DNA of 23,434 nt from JAICYJ01 sp036263035 (GTDB taxonomy: Bacteria; Actinomycetota; Thermoleophilia; Gaiellales; JAICJC01). Positions within the stretch are counted from its first letter, which is position 1. Each line of letters begins with the position of its first letter. Positions 14,642 to 22,089 of this stretch are shown here, piece after piece. A program made the translations under genes and the position numbers. The notes under the pieces are model-generated. The model was not told where the DNA came from and searched no databases. It saw only the letters and a list, made by a program, of their open reading frames with translations. The stretch covers positions 1 through 23,434 of the forward strand of contig DATAHR010000177.1 in the NCBI GenBank assembly GCA_036263035.1, written 5' to 3'.

Positions 14642-16390
14642 ATGCCGCTCCTGAACGAGAGCGCCACGTCCGGCCCCGTCTTCGTGTTTCTCGTCGTGTT
14701 CGCGGTGATCCTGCTCGGCCCGATCGTGGTCAGCCGGTTCGGTCTGCCCGGCCTGATCGGCCTGGTGCTGGGCGGCTACGTGATCGGTGCTCATGGTCTC
14801 GGCCTGATCCCGGCCGGTGACCAGACCGTCCCGGAGCTGGGACAGCTCGGCCTGCTCTACCTGATGTTTGTGGCCGGCCTCGAGCTCGACCTGCAGATCC
14901 TGAGGGAGAACCGGCGGGCGGCCATCGGCCTCGGCTTGCTGGCGTTCGTCGTCCCCGGGGGTCTTGGCGTCTGCATCGGCCTCGGGCTCGGTTGGTCCCA
15001 CGGCGCGACGCTGCTGCTCGGGGCGCTGCTCGCTTCGCACACGTTGATCGTCTACCCGACCCTCCGCGAGGCCGGCCTGTCCGACACGCGGCCGGTCGCC
15101 TCGGCGGTCGGGGCCACCGTGCTCACCGACACGCTTGCACTGATCACCCTCGCGGTCGTCGCCGGCGCCGAGACCGACCCGGGCGCGGTTCCCCGGGTGA
15201 TCGCGAAGATCGCCATCGGCTTCGTGGTGCTCGGTATCTTCAGCATCGCCGTGCTGCCCCGCCTGGTCGAGGCGGTGCTGCGGCAGTGGGGCGCCGACGG
15301 CGTGGCGCGGTACCTCGTGATTCTGGTCGCGATGCTGGGGACGTCCCTGCTTGCGCTCGCCTTTGGCATCGAGGGCATCATCGGTGCGTTCTTCGCCGGC
15401 CTGGCGCTGAACTCCCTCGTGCCCAACGAGGGGCCGTCGATGGAGCAGGTGGAGTTCTTCGGCACGGCGGTGTTCGTCCCCATCTTCCTGGTGTCGATCG
15501 GCCTGCTGCTCGACCCGTCCGTGATGTTCACCGGCGACGCGCTCAGCCTGGCAGCGCTGATCTGCGGCGCCGCCTTCATCGGCAAGGCCGTCGCCTGCTG
15601 GGTGGCGGGCGCGTGGCTCGGGTTCTCGTGGCCCGAGCGGCTGACGATGTACGTGCTCACCGTTCCGCAGGCGGCCGCGACGCTGGCCGTGACACTGATC
15701 GGCTTCGAGATCGGGCTGTTCGGCGTCACCGTCGTGAACGCGGTGCTGGTGCTGATCGTGGTCAGCATCCTGCTGGCGGCGATCCTCACCCGGCGAGTCG
15801 TGGGATGGATGCCGGCACCCGAGCGGGGCAGCGGCCGGCTGGGCGCTCGAGTGCTGGTGGTGACGCCGGTGACCGGGCCGTCGGACGCGGCGGTGCGGGC
15901 CGCGGCGCTGCTCTCCCGGCCCGACGGCGGCAGCAGTGAGCTGGTCGTGACCCGGGCGCCCGGCGAGCCGGCGCCGGACAGCGCCGAGCTGCGAGGTGTC
16001 CGCCAGCGCCTTGCGCGGCACGGATTCGAGGGGACGCTGCGGGTCGAGGTGGCCGACGTCTCCGACGCGGTGCGGCGGGCCGCTGCGGCCGGCGAGCATT
16101 CGGTGGTGATCGTCGACGAGCCGGCGTTCGACCACGCGCCGACCGGCATCCCGCTGCTCGTCGTCGACGGCGGCCTCTCGGGGCCGAGCGTCGAGCTCGT
16201 GCATGGTGGCGGAAGCGAGATCGACGAGATGGTGGCCGAGATCCAGCGGCGGTTCGCGCGCGACGCACCGCGAGCTCGCACGCTGCGGCGCGGCTCCGGG
16301 GCGATGACCGGCAGGCTGGGATCCGTCACCGTCCGCCGGCGTCCCGTAGCCGCAGCGGCGGCCGGCGACGGAGGTGCCGCGGACGGCTAG
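14642..16390 (+). CDS. CPA2-family cation/proton antiporter (KefB/NapA-like)
   Basis: The 582-residue membrane protein starts with about 385 residues of roughly 12-13 hydrophobic helices of the Na+/H+ (or K+/H+) exchanger domain. Typical stretches are GLPGLIGLVLGGYVIGAHGL, LGQLGLLYLMFVAGLELDL (the signature of this family), SAVGATVLTDTLALITLAVV with acidic Asp in the transport core, GIEGIIGAFFAGLALNSLVP, and FFGTAVFVPIFLVSIGLLLD. After about residue 400 a soluble domain begins with a strand like those of universal-stress-protein folds (ARVLVVTPVTGPSDAAVRAA), which in relatives can bind nucleotide and gate transport. The last 35 residues are basic and disordered. The transported ion is not determinable from sequence. 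The ATG is 1 nt after the lipoprotein stop, so the pair is translated together. Its TAG overlaps the stop of the convergent ABC permease gene. Confidence 0.92.
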   Translation: MPLLNESATSGPVFVFLVVFAVILLGPIVVSRFGLPGLIGLVLGGYVIGAHGLGLIPAGDQTVPELGQLGLLYLMFVAGLELDLQILRENRRAAIGLGLLAFVVPGGLGVCIGLGLGWSHGATLLLGALLASHTLIVYPTLREAGLSDTRPVASAVGATVLTDTLALITLAVVAGAETDPGAVPRVIAKIAIGFVVLGIFSIAVLPRLVEAVLRQWGADGVARYLVILVAMLGTSLLALAFGIEGIIGAFFAGLALNSLVPNEGPSMEQVEFFGTAVFVPIFLVSIGLLLDPSVMFTGDALSLAALICGAAFIGKAVACWVAGAWLGFSWPERLTMYVLTVPQAAATLAVTLIGFEIGLFGVTVVNAVLVLIVVSILLAAILTRRVVGWMPAPERGSGRLGARVLVVTPVTGPSDAAVRAAALLSRPDGGSSELVVTRAPGEPAPDSAELRGVRQRLARHGFEGTLRVEVADVSDAVRRAAAAGEHSVVIVDEPAFDHAPTGIPLLVVDGGLSGPSVELVHGGGSEIDEMVAEIQRRFARDAPRARTLRRGSGAMTGRLGSVTVRRRPVAAAAAGDGGAADG

Positions 16391-17106
16391 GGCAGCTCTG
16401 CGGTGACCAGCCTGCGGGTGGTCGCCGCGACCGCGACCGCCACGACCACGGCCAGCACGATGGCCGACGGGACGGTGCCGGCGACCGGTTTCGCTGCCTG
16501 CGGCAGCGCGTGTGCGACAAACGCCCGGCCGTACGCCGAGATCGAGAGCTTCGCCGCCGAGGCGGCGAACGTCGCGATCGACCCCTCCCACAGCAGGATG
16601 TAGATGATCCCGATCACCACCGGGCGCCGCGTCATCAGCGACAGCCAGGCGGACGCCGCGCAGTAGGCGAGGGTGGACAGCAGCACGCCGAGCAGCGGCC
16701 AGCCGATCAGGCGGGCGCTGGCCTGGCCGCCGAGCGCGAGCAGGCCCAACAGCACCAGGCTGGGCACGACCAGCGCGAGCGTGGCCGTCCATGCGGCCGC
16801 CACCTTGGCCACGACGAGCTCCCACCGCGGCTGCGGTGTGGCGACCAGGTACAGGATCGTGCCGTCCTCGCGCTCGTCGCCGAAGGCGCTGACGCCGAAG
16901 ACGAGCGCGATCAGTGAGGCCACCGTCGGCACGAACAGCTGCTGGACGATGCCCGAGTAGAAGTCGCGGACTCCATCCTGTGGGCCGCGGGCGAGGTTGA
17001 AGATCAGCGCCGTCACCACTGGGGCAAGCGCGACCAGGGCGAGCATCAGCGTCCGCTTCTGAATCAGCAGCGCCCGCAGCGTGAGGCGGTAGATGGGGCC
17101 GATCAC
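16387..17106 (-). CDS. ABC-2 type transporter permease (second pair)
   Basis: The 239-residue protein has about six hydrophobic helices and is the last gene of the five-gene operon. The first helix (LMLALVALAPVVTALIFNLA) is followed by an extracytoplasmic loop. Then comes the ABC-2 coupling motif FGDEREDGTILYLVATP with QPRWELVVAK, typical of permeases that pair with a separate ATPase for export. It should form the membrane part of the exporter energised by the ATPase encoded just upstream. The start is a GTG (17106-17104) overlapping the ATPase TGA in the sequence GTGA, so it is translationally coupled. The stop TAG shares a CTAG with the stop of the opposing antiporter gene. The substrate is unknown. 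Confidence 0.87.
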   Translation of the reverse strand: MIGPIYRLTLRALLIQKRTLMLALVALAPVVTALIFNLARGPQDGVRDFYSGIVQQLFVPTVASLIALVFGVSAFGDEREDGTILYLVATPQPRWELVVAKVAAAWTATLALVVPSLVLLGLLALGGQASARLIGWPLLGVLLSTLAYCAASAWLSLMTRRPVVIGIIYILLWEGSIATFAASAAKLSISAYGRAFVAHALPQAAKPVAGTVPSAIVLAVVVAVAVAATTRRLVTAELP

Positions 17107-18041
17107 CGCGCCTGGCCCCGTGCACGCTCGTGGAGGTAGGTGTACACACTCTCGAGGTCGTCGCCGACCGGGTGCACCTCCTGCAGCAGCGTCTGCGCGC
17201 GGACGGCGGCGACGGGCAACTCGCGCGAGAATCGCGCCGGGTCGCTCGTCTCGATCTCGACCCGGCCGTCGGTCAGGCGCACGGCGTCGACGGCGGGCGT
17301 ATCCAGGAGCTCACGCGCCAGCGCGCGGGTGTTCCCGTCGGCCGTCACCAGCACCCGCCGTGGCCGCTCGCTGATCAGCCGCCTGATGCCGTCCGTCGAC
17401 CCCTCGGCGACCAGGTGCCCGTTGACCAGAACGAGCACCCGCGGCGCCATCCGCTCGACCTCATGCAGCACGTGTGAGGAGACCAGCACGGTCCGCCCCT
17501 CGGCGCCGAGCCGGGTAAGCAGATCGATGACGTGGCCGCGCTGCGTTGGGTCGAGCCCGTTCAGCGGCTCGTCCAGCAGCAGGAGGTCGGGGCCGTGCAC
17601 CAGCGCCTGTGCGAGCTTCACCCGCTGGCGCATGCCGTGGGAGAACTCGCCGACCGGCCGGTCGGCCGACTCGTTGAGATCGACCGTTGCCAGCGCCCGC
17701 TCGGCTGCGTCGGAGCTGTCGGCGATCTTGTGCAGCCGCGCGGAGAGCTGCACCACCTGGCGGGCGGTCAGGAACGGCCACGGCGGGCTGTGATCCGGCA
17801 CCATGCCGAGCCTCCGGTAGATCTCCGGCGAGCGCCGCGGATTCGATCCGAAGATGCGCACCGAGCCGGTGCTGGGGGTGGAGAAGCCGGCGCACAGCTT
17901 GAGGGTCGTGGACTTGCCGGCGCCGTTGTGGCCCAGCAGCCCGACCACGCCGCCGTCGATGATGAACGACACGTCGGCCAGCGAGACGGTGTCGCCGTAC
18001 CAGCGCGACACCCCGGTGAACTCGATCGCGGGCGCGCTCAT
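17103..18041 (-). CDS. ABC transporter ATP-binding protein (second pair)
   Basis: The 312-residue nucleotide-binding subunit of an ABC-2 exporter has Walker A GHNGAGKST (residues 37-45), the variant signature FSHGMRQR (133-140) in place of LSGGQ, Walker B LLLLDEP (153-159), D-loop NGLDP and switch His190 (VSSHVLHE). After about residue 215 there is a C-terminal extension of some 95 residues, common in drug, lipid or antibiotic exporters of this class. The ATG at 18041 overlaps the stop of the upstream permease gene as ATGA. The frame is open 246 codons further upstream, but that region is the permease gene in another frame. Paired with the downstream permease; substrate unknown. Confidence 0.93.
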   Translation of the reverse strand: MSAPAIEFTGVSRWYGDTVSLADVSFIIDGGVVGLLGHNGAGKSTTLKLCAGFSTPSTGSVRIFGSNPRRSPEIYRRLGMVPDHSPPWPFLTARQVVQLSARLHKIADSSDAAERALATVDLNESADRPVGEFSHGMRQRVKLAQALVHGPDLLLLDEPLNGLDPTQRGHVIDLLTRLGAEGRTVLVSSHVLHEVERMAPRVLVLVNGHLVAEGSTDGIRRLISERPRRVLVTADGNTRALARELLDTPAVDAVRLTDGRVEIETSDPARFSRELPVAAVRAQTLLQEVHPVGDDLESVYTYLHERARGQAR

Positions 18042-18903
18042 GCCTGCTCGCGGCCGTAGCGGACGAGCAGCACGATCAGCGCGACCACGGACACCTCGAC
18101 CGCGACCGAGCCCCAGACCCATGGGCCGATGTTCCCCCTGTCGGTGTACCCGGGGAACAGCCCCTGCCCGGCCTTGATCGGCGCCGCGGCAAACGCGAGC
18201 AGTCGCGCATGCGGCCAGTTGAGGTTCTCCGCCAGCGAGCCGCCGATCACCGTCGGGATCGCCAGGAAGGCGAGGTAGCCGCCCACGGCGAACGCTCGCC
18301 GGCTCGTCAGCGACGAGATGGCGAGGCCGACCAGGGCGTAGAACAGCGCGACGATCAGCCCGGAGCCGATGATGCGGAACAGGTCGCGGTCGTGGTGCTG
18401 CACGTAGCCCAGCGGGTGCACCGAGAAGAGGATGGTGCCCACGTACAGCAGCAGCACCGGCGCCAGTGTGACCAGCAGCAGCGGCATCAGCGCCGCCAGC
18501 AGCTTGCCGGCCAGGTAGTCGAACCGCCCGATCGCGGTCGAGAAGTAGAGCGAGAGGGTGCGGTCGCGGCGGTCGGGGCAGACCAGCTCGGGAGTGATCA
18601 CGACACTGAAGACGAGCACGACGATCGAGACTGTGCTGACGTAGTTGCTGTACGGCAGGGCGTTGACCACGTTGCGGGTCACCGGTGAGGTGCCAAACAG
18701 CGCTCGCAGGCCGAGGATCACGAGCGCCGGTGCAAACGCCAGCAGCGTCAGCGAGATCGGGATCACCTTGACCTTCCATCCGCGCCGGGCGCCCATTGCG
18801 CGCAGCGCGCTCCAGCGCGCCAGCGACCAGATCGCCGCCGCACGGCCGGCCCGTGGGCCGTCGTACCGGGTGAAGGAGGTGTCGACGAGGCGCGCGTCCG
18901 TGG

Positions 18904-18907
<4 letters not shown>
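18038..18907 (-). CDS. ABC-2 type transporter permease (first pair)
   Basis: The 289-residue permease has a 45-residue cytoplasmic N-terminus, a first helix ISLTLLAFAPALVILGL, then about five more helices. The coupling segment is VCPDRRDRTLSLYFSTAIGR with FDYLAGK, the same position and pattern as in the downstream permease, though the proteins are not close in sequence. A large external loop (FSVHPLGYVQHHDRDLF) precedes helix 4. It should work with the first ATPase of the operon, though exchange with the second cannot be excluded. Both ends overlap their neighbours by 4 nt (ATGA), which argues for one transcript and matched expression. Confidence 0.87.
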
Positions 18908-19821
<914 letters not shown>

Positions 19822-19846
19822 GACTCCGGCGGGGTCAGCTCCATGC

Positions 19847-21007
19847 TCACCGAAGCGCGCGTGCCGCAGCCAGGATCGTCGACGCAGGCTGCGCGCCGAT
19901 CACGACGTACTGCGTGTCACCGCGGTCGAACGTGATGATCGTTCCCAGCGTCGTCTGCAGCATGCTGCCGCGGGCGCCGTTGATGCGCACCGGCGGCAGC
20001 ATCGATCCCGACCCGTGCGCGTCGGCATGCGCGCGGCCGCCCGTCGCGTGCTCGATCACCACGACCGCGCCGAGGCCGTGGCCGTAGACGGCCAGCAGGC
20101 CCTTGCCCTTCGCGCTCGTCAGCGTCCGCGCGACCGTCCGTGGCATGCCGGCGAGCGAGGCGGGCGCCGCGCCGGTCACCGGGGCGGCGCTGCTGTGGGC
20201 GGACTGCTCTGCCTGCTTCGCCGCGTGCCTGAGCTTGGCCCTGGCGGGCAGATCGACATGCGTGATGTGGGTGCCCGCCGGCAGCTTCAGCGTCGTCTGC
20301 GAGGCGGGGACGGCGCCGTAGTGGATGTGGCTGACCTGGAAGGCGAGCGCCGGCGTCGACGAGCCGCGCGGGTACAGGGCGACGCGAAGCGGCGTGCCGT
20401 GTGCCGCGTCGAAGGCGACTGCCAGCGGCCCGATCAGCCCGGAGTCGTGCCGAGCGCTGATGCGGACGGTGTAGGCGGGCCGGCCGGCCACGTTGCCGGC
20501 GATCGCGTCGGAGATGTCCAGCGTCCTGCCCAGCTGGGAGAGCGTGTGGCTGATCTCGGCGAGCGACGGGGTGGAGGAGTCGTGCGTGCGGGAGTCGGCG
20601 TGCTGCTCGGGCAGGGCGAGCCTGTAGGCCTCGCGCTGTTTCGGGAGGTACAGGGTGACGGTGTGGCCGTCGAGGCCGACCTCGGCCGTTCCCAGCTGCG
20701 ACCGGAGCACCAGCCGCGCATGCTCGCCGCTCGCCCAGACACTTCCCTGGGCGCCGGCCAAGGGGCTCGAGTCGAGCAGGGAGGAGGTGCCGGGAAGCAG
20801 GTGCTGCGACACCGTGAAGTCGGCGCGGACGCCGGCCACCGGCTTCGACGACAGGGCGTGGTGGATGGCAGCGGCCAGCGATCGCTTCGGCGGATGCTTC
20901 CCCCCGTGAGTGAGCGCGTAGGCGGTGACGGTGAGCGCCGCCGCCATGGCGGCCGCCAGTGCCAGCCAAATCCCGAACCGTGCCGTTGAACGACGTGCCC
21001 TGCCCAT
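19847..21007 (-). CDS. Membrane-anchored LolA/RseB-like protein, first gene of the ABC operon
   Basis: The 386-residue protein has one N-terminal membrane helix (FGIWLALAAAMAAALTVTAY, after an RR-rich start), so the rest is outside the membrane. The domain at about residues 50-230 has the pattern of LolA/LppX/RseB lipid-binding half-barrels: GVRADFTVSQHLLPG, GSVWASGEHARLVLRSQ, VTLYLPKQREAYRLALP, PAYTVRISAR and PLAVAFDAAHGTPLRVALYP. A C-terminal domain (GTIITFDRGDTQYVVIGAQP, then ILAAARAL) resembles those of RseB-like proteins in high-GC Gram-positives. A role in binding a lipid or lipoprotein handed to or from the ABC exporters is inference. The ATG at 21007 has GGAG 4 nt upstream and GGAGGAG further up. 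The in-frame GTG at 21046 overlaps the -10 hexamer and cannot be the start of that transcript. Confidence 0.75.
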   Translation of the reverse strand: MGRARRSTARFGIWLALAAAMAAALTVTAYALTHGGKHPPKRSLAAAIHHALSSKPVAGVRADFTVSQHLLPGTSSLLDSSPLAGAQGSVWASGEHARLVLRSQLGTAEVGLDGHTVTLYLPKQREAYRLALPEQHADSRTHDSSTPSLAEISHTLSQLGRTLDISDAIAGNVAGRPAYTVRISARHDSGLIGPLAVAFDAAHGTPLRVALYPRGSSTPALAFQVSHIHYGAVPASQTTLKLPAGTHITHVDLPARAKLRHAAKQAEQSAHSSAAPVTGAAPASLAGMPRTVARTLTSAKGKGLLAVYGHGLGAVVVIEHATGGRAHADAHGSGSMLPPVRINGARGSMLQTTLGTIITFDRGDTQYVVIGAQPASTILAAARALR

Positions 21008-21044
21008 GATGCTCCGTGCACTCCTCCGTAGCGAGACTCCACGC

Positions 21045-21067
21045 ACGATAGCCGTCGGTTCTGAAAG
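21045..21067 (-). promoter_or_regulatory. Promoter of the LolA-like/ABC operon with shared upstream motif
   Basis: On the minus strand CTTTCAGAACCG (21056-21067) is followed after 5 nt by TATCGT (21045-21050), a TANNNT -10. The transcript would start near 21038 with a leader of about 30 nt containing GGAGGAG. The 12-bp motif differs at one position from the one in the BNR promoter, where it stands 6 nt before TAATGT. Confidence 0.5.
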
Positions 21068-21109
21068 TTCTATGAGTGTGAGATTGGACGCTGAATCGCC
21101 TCAATCATC

Positions 21110-21115
21110 TAGCGT
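21110..21115 (+). promoter_or_regulatory. -10 element TAGCGT for a leaderless COG4280-type mRNA
   Basis: TAGCGT lies 6 nt upstream of the ATG at 21122. A TTGGAC 20 bp further upstream is too distant for a normal -35. The 114-bp gap to the divergent LolA-like gene is relatively AT-rich and holds both promoters. Confidence 0.5.
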
Positions 21116-21121
21116 GACGGC

Positions 21122-21859
21122 ATGGCCTCGCTCTCCCTCCTGCTCGCCACCTTCCTCGCGAGCGCGGTGGAGGCGGTGGAGGCGTTCACCATCGTCCTCG
21201 CGGTCGGGGTGACGAGAGGGTGGCGCTCGACCCTGTGGGGCGTGGCGGCCGCGTCGCTCGCGCTCGCGGTGGTCGTGGCCGCGCTCGGCCCGGCCGTGAC
21301 GTCGATCCCGATTCAGTGGCTGCGCATCGTGGTCGGCGGACTGCTGCTGGTCTTCGGGCTGCAGTGGCTGCGCAAGGCGATCCTCCGGGCCAGCGGCTAC
21401 AAGGCGCTGCACGACGAGGAGGCCGCGTACGAGGAGGAGCGGGCCGCCGCCGGCGCCGCCGCGCGCACGGGCTCCGGTCTCGATCCCTACGCGTTCACCG
21501 TGGCCTTCAAAGGCGTGCTGCTCGAAGGCCTCGAGGTCGCGTTCATCGTGGTCACGTTCGGCGCCAACCACGGCAACATCCCGCTTGCCGCGGCCGGGGC
21601 GGTGGCTGCGGTCGTCGTCGTGCTGATCGCCGGTGCCGTTGCGCGCGCGCCGCTGGCTGCCGTGCCGGAGAACACCATGAAGTTCGCGGTGGGGCTGCTG
21701 CTGACGACCTTCGGCACGTTCTGGGCGGCCGAGGGAGCCGGCGCATCCTGGCCGGGCGGCGACGCAGCGCTGCTCGGCTTGCTCGCGTTCTACACCGTGG
21801 TGTCGCTTGCGCTCGTCCGGCTGCTCTCCGCGCAGCGGCCACGGGAGGTGCCCGCGTGA
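21122..21859 (+). CDS. COG4280-type membrane protein with two ExxE motifs (putative transporter)
   Basis: The 245-residue membrane protein has about six hydrophobic helices in two similar halves. Each half begins with a glutamate pair in a membrane helix: SAVEAVEAFTIVLAVG with Glu17 and Glu20, and LLEGLEVAFIVVTFG with Glu135 and Glu138. A charged cytoplasmic or external loop (HDEEAAYEEERAAAG, about 97-111) separates them. Paired acidic residues in duplicated helices are seen in metal and cation carriers such as the FTR1 (REGLE) and UPF0016 groups, so a cation-transport role is a reasonable inference, but I cannot assign a substrate. The family assignment is from memory of the motif, not from a search. 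The ATG is 6 nt after TAGCGT, indicating a leaderless start. The stop overlaps the next gene as GTGA. Confidence 0.72.
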   Translation: MASLSLLLATFLASAVEAVEAFTIVLAVGVTRGWRSTLWGVAAASLALAVVVAALGPAVTSIPIQWLRIVVGGLLLVFGLQWLRKAILRASGYKALHDEEAAYEEERAAAGAAARTGSGLDPYAFTVAFKGVLLEGLEVAFIVVTFGANHGNIPLAAAGAVAAVVVVLIAGAVARAPLAAVPENTMKFAVGLLLTTFGTFWAAEGAGASWPGGDAALLGLLAFYTVVSLALVRLLSAQRPREVPA

Positions 21860-22047
21860 GAGGGTTCGCCCGGTTCCTCTACGACTTCGTCGTCGGCGAC
21901 GACCCGGTGGTGGCGGTGCTGGTGGTGGGCGCGATTGCCGGGGCCTGGCTGCTGCACCGAGCCGGCGCGGACGCCTGGTGGGCCGTGCCTGCCGTGGTCA
22001 CGGCCGCGCTTGCTCTGTCGCTCTGGCGCGCCGCCCGTCCGCGATGA
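21856..22047 (+). CDS. Small 63-residue two-helix membrane protein
   Basis: The GTG start at 21856 overlaps the preceding stop (GTGA), so the two are translationally coupled. The product has a short amphipathic start (VRGFARFLYDFVVGDD), two hydrophobic helices (PVVAVLVVGAIAGAWLL and WWAVPAVVTAALALSL) around a short HRAGADA loop, and a basic tail (RAARPR). I do not recognise a named family. It is likely an accessory subunit or stabiliser of the preceding membrane protein. A strong hairpin follows 5 nt after the stop. Confidence 0.65.
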   Translation: MRGFARFLYDFVVGDDPVVAVLVVGAIAGAWLLHRAGADAWWAVPAVVTAALALSLWRAARPR

Positions 22048-22052
22048 CGGTG

Positions 22053-22082
22053 GGGGTGGGCCCGCACTGGCGGGCCCACCCC
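22053..22082. terminator. Bidirectional hairpin terminator between convergent genes
   Basis: GGGGTGGGCCCGC (22053-22065) pairs perfectly over 13 bp with GCGGGCCCACCCC (22070-22082) around the loop ACTG. It lies between the stop of the small membrane protein (22047) and that of the phosphatase-like gene (22090), and would serve both transcripts. It has no T run on either side. Confidence 0.7.
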
Positions 22083-22089
22083 GACGCGG

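Noticed and set aside
14624..17149. An 841-codon open frame on the minus strand
   Set aside because: It lies opposite the antiporter gene and out of frame with the ABC permease. It has low-complexity composition and no family motifs.
18042..18779. A 246-residue N-terminal extension of the second ABC ATPase
   Set aside because: It coincides with the first permease gene in another frame. The ABC domain begins at the ATG at 18041, which overlaps the permease stop.
21008..21046. A GTG start 13 codons upstream for the LolA-like gene
   Set aside because: The codon overlaps the TATCGT -10 hexamer, so it would not be in the transcript. ATG 21007 has proper ribosome sites.
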